A DNA stretch of 10,051 nucleotides from CALCLY01 sp900552775 (GTDB lineage Bacteria > Bacillota > Clostridia > UMGS1883 > UMGS1540): assembly GCA_937966555.1 (NCBI GenBank), contig CALCLY010000013.1, positions 1 to 10,051 of the forward strand, read 5' to 3'. Below, in pieces: positions 6,773 through 10,051 of the stretch; positions within the stretch are counted from its first letter, which is position 1, and each line of letters starts with the position of its first letter. The notes under the pieces were generated by a model that ran no database searches, was not told the origin of the DNA, and worked only from the letters and a program-made list of their open reading frames with translations. The position numbers and the translations under genes are program-made.

Positions 6773-7775
6773 TTTCACAAAAGCACTGACTGCTTATTTT
6801 TCAACCTATCTACCCTTGACTTGTGGCGTCAGCCCCAACACGTGCAATTCCTACCGGGACGCATTTAAACTTCTTCTTTTATATTTTCAAGAAGAAAAAG
6901 GAGTACCCGCGAACAGCATTGAACTGCGGACGTTGAACCGAAATCTCGTTTCCGATTTCCTGGATTGGTTGGAAGCGCAAAGGAAAGTGTCTGTTACAAC
7001 CCGAAACCAAAGACTGGCAGCAATGAAGGCGTTTGCTCATTATGTTCAGTACAGAAATCCAGAATATCTTGAAAACTGTACAGACATTATTACTATGCGT
7101 CCCAAAAAACACGAAAAACCAGTCATACCATTTCTGACAGAAGACGAACTTAAAGCCTTGCTTGCGCAACCAGATCCATCCACACGGCACGGTCTGAGGG
7201 ATCTAACACTTCTTTCATTGCTATATGATTCCGGTGCGCGAGTCCAAGAGATTACGGATCTTCAGCTCAAGGATATCCGATTGACCAATCCTGCTATGGT
7301 TACATTGACCGGGAAAGGCAGAAAGGCTCGTCAAGTGCCGTTAATGAAAGAAACATGCACACTCTTAGATACGTATATTCGGAACTTTGATTTGAATTCC
7401 GAGCCGTTGACAGCGCCCCTGTTCTTTAACAAAAAGGGAGAGGCGCTTTCACGGTATGGGATTACGTATATTCTTAAAAAATACGTTTCTAAAGCTGAAT
7501 TGGATGGCAGTGCGCGGAAAATCTCTCCTCATGGTTTACGCCACACTAAGGCAATGCATCTGCTAAGAGCTGGTGTGAACATGATTTATATCCGTGACTT
7601 CTTAGGTCACGTCGATATTTCTACTACTGAGGTTTACGCCCGAATTGATGCCGAAATGAAACGAAAAGTTTTTGAGGAAAAAGTGCCTAATTTTACACCA
7701 AACACTACTATGCCTTGGGAGGAGGACAAAGATTTATTACAATGGCTAACACAATTTGGAAAGAAGTCTTTCTGA
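6759..7775 (+). CDS. ritC: Tyrosine recombinase, third of RIT trio
   Basis: A 338-aa recombinase starting at a TTG (6759-6761) preceded by GGAGGTGA (6747-6753 region) and overlapping the previous gene by 14 nt; no in-frame ATG is better placed. Residues about 5-105 form a Xer-type SAM-like N-terminal domain (KALTAYFSTYLPL, then TRNQRLAAMKAFAHYVQY). Catalytic residues are Arg161 in DSGARVQEI, Lys186 in TGKGRKAR, HGLRH with His258 and Arg261, His284 in FLGHVD and Tyr293 in TTEVYARID, all present. It is the most XerC/D-like of the three. The rare start plus coupling suggests its dose depends on translation of the gene before it. Confidence 0.93.
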   Translation: MKKTDFTKALTAYFSTYLPLTCGVSPNTCNSYRDAFKLLLLYFQEEKGVPANSIELRTLNRNLVSDFLDWLEAQRKVSVTTRNQRLAAMKAFAHYVQYRNPEYLENCTDIITMRPKKHEKPVIPFLTEDELKALLAQPDPSTRHGLRDLTLLSLLYDSGARVQEITDLQLKDIRLTNPAMVTLTGKGRKARQVPLMKETCTLLDTYIRNFDLNSEPLTAPLFFNKKGEALSRYGITYILKKYVSKAELDGSARKISPHGLRHTKAMHLLRAGVNMIYIRDFLGHVDISTTEVYARIDAEMKRKVFEEKVPNFTPNTTMPWEEDKDLLQWLTQFGKKSF

Positions 7776-7796
7776 TTATGTGTAGTAGTTCAAAGG

Positions 7797-7823
7797 AAAA
7801 CGCCCGGAATACCGAGCGTTTTT
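7797..7823 (+). terminator. Intrinsic terminator after recombinase operon
   Basis: AAAACGC (7797-7803) pairs with GCGTTTT (7816-7822). A C-A mismatch follows, then CGG with CCG around an AATA loop, and then the T run. It lies 21 bp after the third recombinase stop and just inside the right inverted repeat. The A-rich 5' flank gives a short T run on the minus strand too, so it may also stop transcription entering the element from the YodL side. Confidence 0.75.
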
Positions 7824-7831
7824 CTCTTACT

Positions 7832-7859
7832 CTACGCATAACCGATAACTACACATTAC
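7832..7859 (-). repeat. Terminal inverted repeat, right (28 bp)
   Basis: An exact reverse complement of 4426-4453. It supplies the premature TAG (7851-7849) that ends the N-terminal YodL-DUF3846 fragment. Its outer end overlaps the direct repeat at 7854-7864. Confidence 0.92.
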
Positions 7860-8316
7860 CCACAAGGCAGGTTTCGTCATCGTTGTATATGGGTTCGATT
7901 AACCCTCCGACCGCTTTCTGTTCGGCTTCAAGTGTATGGGCAATTTCGGTTACATACGGTGCTTTATGGGGTTCAACATAGACCACCGTCATAAGGTTAT
8001 CCGGCTTTTGGGTTTTTGCCTCGTCGAAGTCCACCTTTAGAAAGCCCACGCTGTCGCAGTAGTAAGCGCCGTCTTTTGTAACGACAATATCCGAAACGGA
8101 GAGCGAATGTCCGCGGTGCAGAGGGTGTCCGTCTGTATTGAACCTACGGTATATATCCTCCAACTTCTCACAATCCACATCCCCGCGGAAAACCTCGTCG
8201 TAAATCGAGGCGTTGATCTCCTTGGTTTCCTGAAAATTGTCGAGATGCTTATAGTGTAGAAACTTGACGACGTTTTTATCTCTGTCCCGGTTTATCTGAT
8301 AGATTTTTATTTCCAT
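7849..8316 (-). CDS. YodL domain plus start of DUF3846, N-terminal part of interrupted gene
   Basis: A 155-aa frame from ATG 8314-8316, one base after the previous stop (TAG 8318-8320), with GGGAGG upstream inside the end of that gene. Residues 1-103 match the YodL domain of mobile-element proteins: IYDEVFRGDVD, LEDIYRRFN, then GHSLSVSDIVV and AYYCDSVGFLKVDF. Residues about 108-155 are the start of DUF3846: VVYVEPHKAPYVTEI, LEAEQKAVGGLIEPIY, ETCLVGN. The frame stops at a TAG supplied by the inserted element's inverted repeat. The missing half is the fragment at 4172-4456; joined, they would give 226 aa. YodL and DUF3846 proteins are typical of clostridial ICEs next to methylases and DUF3849, with no established activity. 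The truncated product keeps an intact YodL domain and could still function. Confidence 0.87.
   Translation of the reverse strand: MEIKIYQINRDRDKNVVKFLHYKHLDNFQETKEINASIYDEVFRGDVDCEKLEDIYRRFNTDGHPLHRGHSLSVSDIVVTKDGAYYCDSVGFLKVDFDEAKTQKPDNLMTVVYVEPHKAPYVTEIAHTLEAEQKAVGGLIEPIYNDDETCLVGNV
7854..7864. repeat. Right direct repeat at insertion junction
   Basis: CATTACCCACA matches CATTTCCCACA at 4390-4400 with one mismatch. CCCACA is the exact shared run. It marks the right boundary of the insertion; deletion from one copy to the other restores the host frame. Confidence 0.75.
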
Positions 8317-8317
8317 T

Positions 8318-9061
8318 CTACATTCCTCCCAAGGTCATGCCGCCGTCCTCGGCAGGTTCGTCGGCAGGCTCATCGGGTTCGAGATATTTTTGTGTATTTT
8401 CCTTTGCACATTCGGGAACAAATTCTTCTTTTAGTGCGCCTATAAAATCGGTACGGCGGTAATAACCTTTTTCTCCGTCCGACACATGAAAACCAAAAAC
8501 CTTTGTGCCGAGTGAATCGGGTCGGCAGCCGTTTCCGTGTTCGGCATAAAAGAGCTGATCCTGCGGCGTTTTACATTCATCTTTTAAAATTGACGGATCT
8601 AACACCAATATCCGGTCGGTATAGTCGAGCCGATTGCCGCTTTCATTTTCGCAATGGCTGCTGTTAAATAATCCGAGCCTATCCCATAATCGTCTTGCGT
8701 CGGCAATAAAAAGATTAACAAGTCCGGGGTGACTGCGGACATTGTATTGCCATGCATTTTCCTTGTCCATAACAGAGAAACGCCTTGCCCAATTTTTGTT
8801 GTCCTCTGAATATCTTCCGTCCGAAATTCCTTGACGCACGGTGGCGGCAAGAACGAAGTTGACGCGGTCAAAGCCGTATTTTTCAATAACTTCATTGGCG
8901 CAGAAACAAAGGCGTTCCCCGTCATAGTGTTCGTCGATTGCTCTCTCGATGGCACAGGCGCAGTCGCAGTTTTCAAGATAGCTTTCACGCCATTCGTCCT
9001 TTTCACCCCATTCCGCAGCTTCCTTGAGGGAATAGAGATATAACGGTTTATGCTCCGGCAT
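8318..9061 (-). CDS. DUF3849 domain protein
   Basis: A 247-aa protein if begun at ATG 9059-9061; an in-frame GTG at 9068-9070 would add three residues and neither start has a strong ribosome binding site, as the gene overlaps its upstream neighbour by 14 nt or more. Residues about 5-125 match DUF3849: PLYLYSLKEAAEWGE, a CACAIERAIDEHYDG helix, KYGFDRVNFVLAATVR, DGRYSEDNKNWAR and SHPGLVNLFIADAR. A second region (about 140-215) with ILVLDPSILKDE, QLFYAEHGNGC and GTKVFGF looks like a recurring ICE module that I cannot name. The tail is acidic and Gly-rich. Activity is unknown. It sits directly before the YodL-DUF3846 gene (1-nt gap), so both should be made together. Confidence 0.85.
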   Translation of the reverse strand: MPEHKPLYLYSLKEAAEWGEKDEWRESYLENCDCACAIERAIDEHYDGERLCFCANEVIEKYGFDRVNFVLAATVRQGISDGRYSEDNKNWARRFSVMDKENAWQYNVRSHPGLVNLFIADARRLWDRLGLFNSSHCENESGNRLDYTDRILVLDPSILKDECKTPQDQLFYAEHGNGCRPDSLGTKVFGFHVSDGEKGYYRRTDFIGALKEEFVPECAKENTQKYLEPDEPADEPAEDGGMTLGGM

Positions 9062-9359
9062 TTTGTTCACCCGCTTTCTTTTCCGCCCATTTTACGGATA
9101 AATGTACAAGCGCCACGCGCTGCTGCTCGGCAGATAGGCTGTCGAGGAAATCTTCAAGCGTCATTTCATTGCCATTTTCCGTTTCTTTTGTGCCGGAACA
9201 GTTATCGCATATCTTCTCACGCTTAACTGTTACGGTTCTGCCGTCCGGCGATTCGGTGAAGGACAGCACATCGTTATATGAAAATCCGACCCGCTGCCTT
9301 ATTTCAAACGGAATAGTAATTCTTCCCCGCTTTCCGAGAATACGGTACAGCTTTGTCAT
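9048..9359 (-). CDS. AbrB-family (SpoVT/AbrB-fold) DNA-binding protein
   Basis: A 103-aa protein from ATG 9357-9359, one base after the upstream stop, with GAGGCG as a weak binding site inside that gene's end; longer in-frame extension to 9485 would run through the neighbour's Cys-rich coding region and has no domain support. Residues 1-45 are the swapped-hairpin AbrB motif: LYRILGKRGRITIPFEIRQR, VGFSYNDVLSF and a TVTVKRE strand. A CDNC motif follows, then a helical C-terminal part (about 65-95; LEDFLDSLSAEQQRVALVHL). AbrB-fold proteins bind DNA as dimers, as transition-state regulators or antitoxins. No toxin gene is adjacent, so a regulator of the ICE is more likely (inference). Confidence 0.85.
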   Translation of the reverse strand: MTKLYRILGKRGRITIPFEIRQRVGFSYNDVLSFTESPDGRTVTVKREKICDNCSGTKETENGNEMTLEDFLDSLSAEQQRVALVHLSVKWAEKKAGEQNAGA

Positions 9360-9360
9360 A

Positions 9361-9624
9361 TCAGTTCGCCTCGCTTTCATCGCAGTTATTATTACAGGGG
9401 CAGCCCTCGCAGTCACCGTCACAGTCGGTATCTGCAATGGGGCAGTTTTCGCAATCGTTATCGCAGACAAAATCTTTTGCGTCATCGATATTCTGAATAA
9501 TTATTTTATGTCCGTCTGCGTACATCTGCATCGGGTCGCCCTCATATATCCCGGCTTCGAGCAGCAGCTCTGCAGGCACGGGAATCATAACGGTTTCTTT
9601 GTCTTTTATCTTTTCATTCTGCAT
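9361..9624 (-). CDS. Small AbrB-like protein with Cys-rich tail
   Basis: An 87-aa protein from ATG 9622-9624, overlapping the end of the methylase gene by 19 nt, with AAGGAG about 8 nt upstream. Residues 12-47 resemble a degenerate AbrB/MazE-type swapped hairpin: VMIPVPAELLLEAGIYEGD then a GHKIIIQNID strand. The C-terminus (about 53-82) has eight Cys, including two DCExCP-type repeats, among many Asp/Glu. This could bind a metal or act as a redox switch. The adjacent AbrB protein is of the same fold and also carries a CxxC, so the two may form a heteromeric regulator (inference). No specific family name is recognised for the tail. Confidence 0.75.
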   Translation of the reverse strand: MQNEKIKDKETVMIPVPAELLLEAGIYEGDPMQMYADGHKIIIQNIDDAKDFVCDNDCENCPIADTDCDGDCEGCPCNNNCDESEAN

Positions 9625-10051
9625 ATAATGTTCTCCTTTAATATTTTTTCGTAGTCCATAGGCTTGTTAACGGAATCAAACAGCGTCAGCTGATACGGTT
9701 TCTGCCGTTCCCGTTCAAACAGGTCATAATTGGCTATAAGCAGTTCGGGAAATTCCTTTCCCGCCTCATATTTCTGCGCCATACTGTGAACGCGTTTGAA
9801 ATCGAAAAAGTTATATTCCTTATATAACTCCCTGATTTCGGGGCAGTCGTTGTATGACAGCAGAAACTTGCCTTTCATACCCGCAAGGGCGTGATACAGC
9901 CTTATATGATCCTCCCAAGTGAATCCGCAGTCGTACACATATTCGCTTGTATAATACGGCGGGTCACAGTAAATAAATGTTGTGGGTCTGTCGTAGTGCT
10001 TTATAAGGGTTTCAAAGTCCTGATTTTCTATAACCACATTTTCGCACCGCT
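9606..10051 (-). CDS. D12-class DNA adenine N6-methyltransferase, 5' end outside window
   Basis: Open to the right edge: codons before the GTG at 10037 continue in frame (RCENVVIEN), as expected for the interior of the family, so that GTG is not the real start. Visible are IENQDFETLI, the catalytic motif IV as FIYCDPPYY (about residue 21-29 of the part counted from GTG), SYNDCPEIRELY, and a C-terminal LLIANYDLF segment, all typical of Dam/D12 enzymes. The AdoMet-binding FxGxG motif would lie further upstream, outside the window. It transfers a methyl group from AdoMet to adenine N6. ICE-borne copies often protect the element from host restriction or alter regulation. It is the first gene of the visible operon. 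Confidence 0.88.
   Translation of the reverse strand, partial: RCENVVIENQDFETLIKHYDRPTTFIYCDPPYYTSEYVYDCGFTWEDHIRLYHALAGMKGKFLLSYNDCPEIRELYKEYNFFDFKRVHSMAQKYEAGKEFPELLIANYDLFERERQKPYQLTLFDSVNKPMDYEKILKENIICRMKR

Larger units (their letters stand above)
4401..7864 (+). mobile_element. RIT-like (recombinases in trio) element inserted in the YodL-DUF3846 gene
   Basis: A 3464-bp unit containing three co-oriented tyrosine recombinase genes and no other cargo, with a terminator after the third. It is bounded by perfect 28-bp inverted repeats (4426-4453, 7832-7859) and an 11-bp near-identical direct repeat. Three tandem overlapping tyrosine recombinases with terminal inverted repeats is the defining layout of RIT elements. 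Removing 4401-7864 joins the two host-gene parts in frame (452 plus 229 nt gives 227 codons with stop), which is strong internal evidence for an insertion with these boundaries. The exact crossover point inside the direct repeat is uncertain by a few bases. Recombinase codon use (few ATA Ile codons) looks different from the surrounding ICE genes, consistent with a separate origin. Confidence 0.9.

Noticed and set aside
4575..7775. Tn554-type transposon
   Set aside because: Tn554 has two recombinases of unequal size plus a small third protein and carries resistance genes; here all three are full recombinases with no cargo.
4426..7859. Insertion sequence with a DDE transposase
   Set aside because: The inverted repeats look IS-like, but the enclosed genes have tyrosine recombinase active sites and no DDE motif.
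9360..9485. Extended N-terminus of the AbrB-family protein up to 9485
   Set aside because: It reads the Cys-rich coding region of the neighbour in another frame and gives low-complexity Thr/Ala sequence; ATG 9359 starts exactly at the AbrB motif.
1..10051. CRISPR array, tRNA or rRNA
   Set aside because: No regularly spaced direct repeats and no cloverleaf or rRNA-like sequence noticed by eye.

Overview
The window looks like the accessory part of an integrative and conjugative element (ICE) of the Tn1549/CTn type from a gut Clostridia (Firmicutes) host. This rests on gene content only: a D12-class adenine methylase, two small AbrB-fold proteins, and DUF3849, YodL-DUF3846 and SpoVG-family proteins, followed by a lipoprotein and a large Cna-B surface protein. 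All of these lie on the minus strand, with tight spacing and strong AGGAGG-type ribosome binding sites. No conjugation ATPase, relaxase or ICE integrase is in view, so the ICE assignment is inference.

Layout, in the direction of minus-strand transcription from the right: DNA adenine methylase (9606 to beyond the edge), Cys-rich AbrB-like protein (9361-9624), AbrB-family protein (9048-9359), DUF3849 protein (8318-9061), and the N-terminal part of a YodL-DUF3846 fusion (7849-8316). These five overlap or abut within a few bases. Then comes a 3.46-kb insertion on the plus strand. The C-terminal DUF3846 part follows (4172-4456), then a SpoVG-family protein (3805-4155), a lipoprotein (3073-3729) and a secreted thioester plus Cna-B surface protein (1-3013, running off the left edge).

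The insertion is the most striking item. It carries three consecutive tyrosine recombinases (411, 321 and 338 aa), all with complete catalytic residues and translationally coupled. They are bounded by a perfect 28-bp inverted repeat (4426-4453 and 7832-7859), as in a RIT (recombinases in trio) element. It splits the YodL-DUF3846 gene. An 11-bp near-identical direct repeat (4390-4400 and 7854-7864) marks the junctions, and removing the 3464 bp between equivalent points restores one uninterrupted 226-aa reading frame. The left end has an overlapping palindrome array that the right end lacks. It also has an outward-facing ribosome binding site, start codon and candidate promoter that could re-express the severed C-terminal half and the genes behind it.

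The interrupted operon probably acts on DNA or expression in the recipient or host (methylation, DNA or RNA binding by AbrB and SpoVG folds, and small ICE-specific domains of unknown function). The lipoprotein and thioester adhesin act at the cell surface, plausibly in cell-cell or host contact. A terminator hairpin between those last two genes suggests the surface protein is separately limited. No tRNA, rRNA or CRISPR array was seen, and no stretch over 300 bases lacks a gene.
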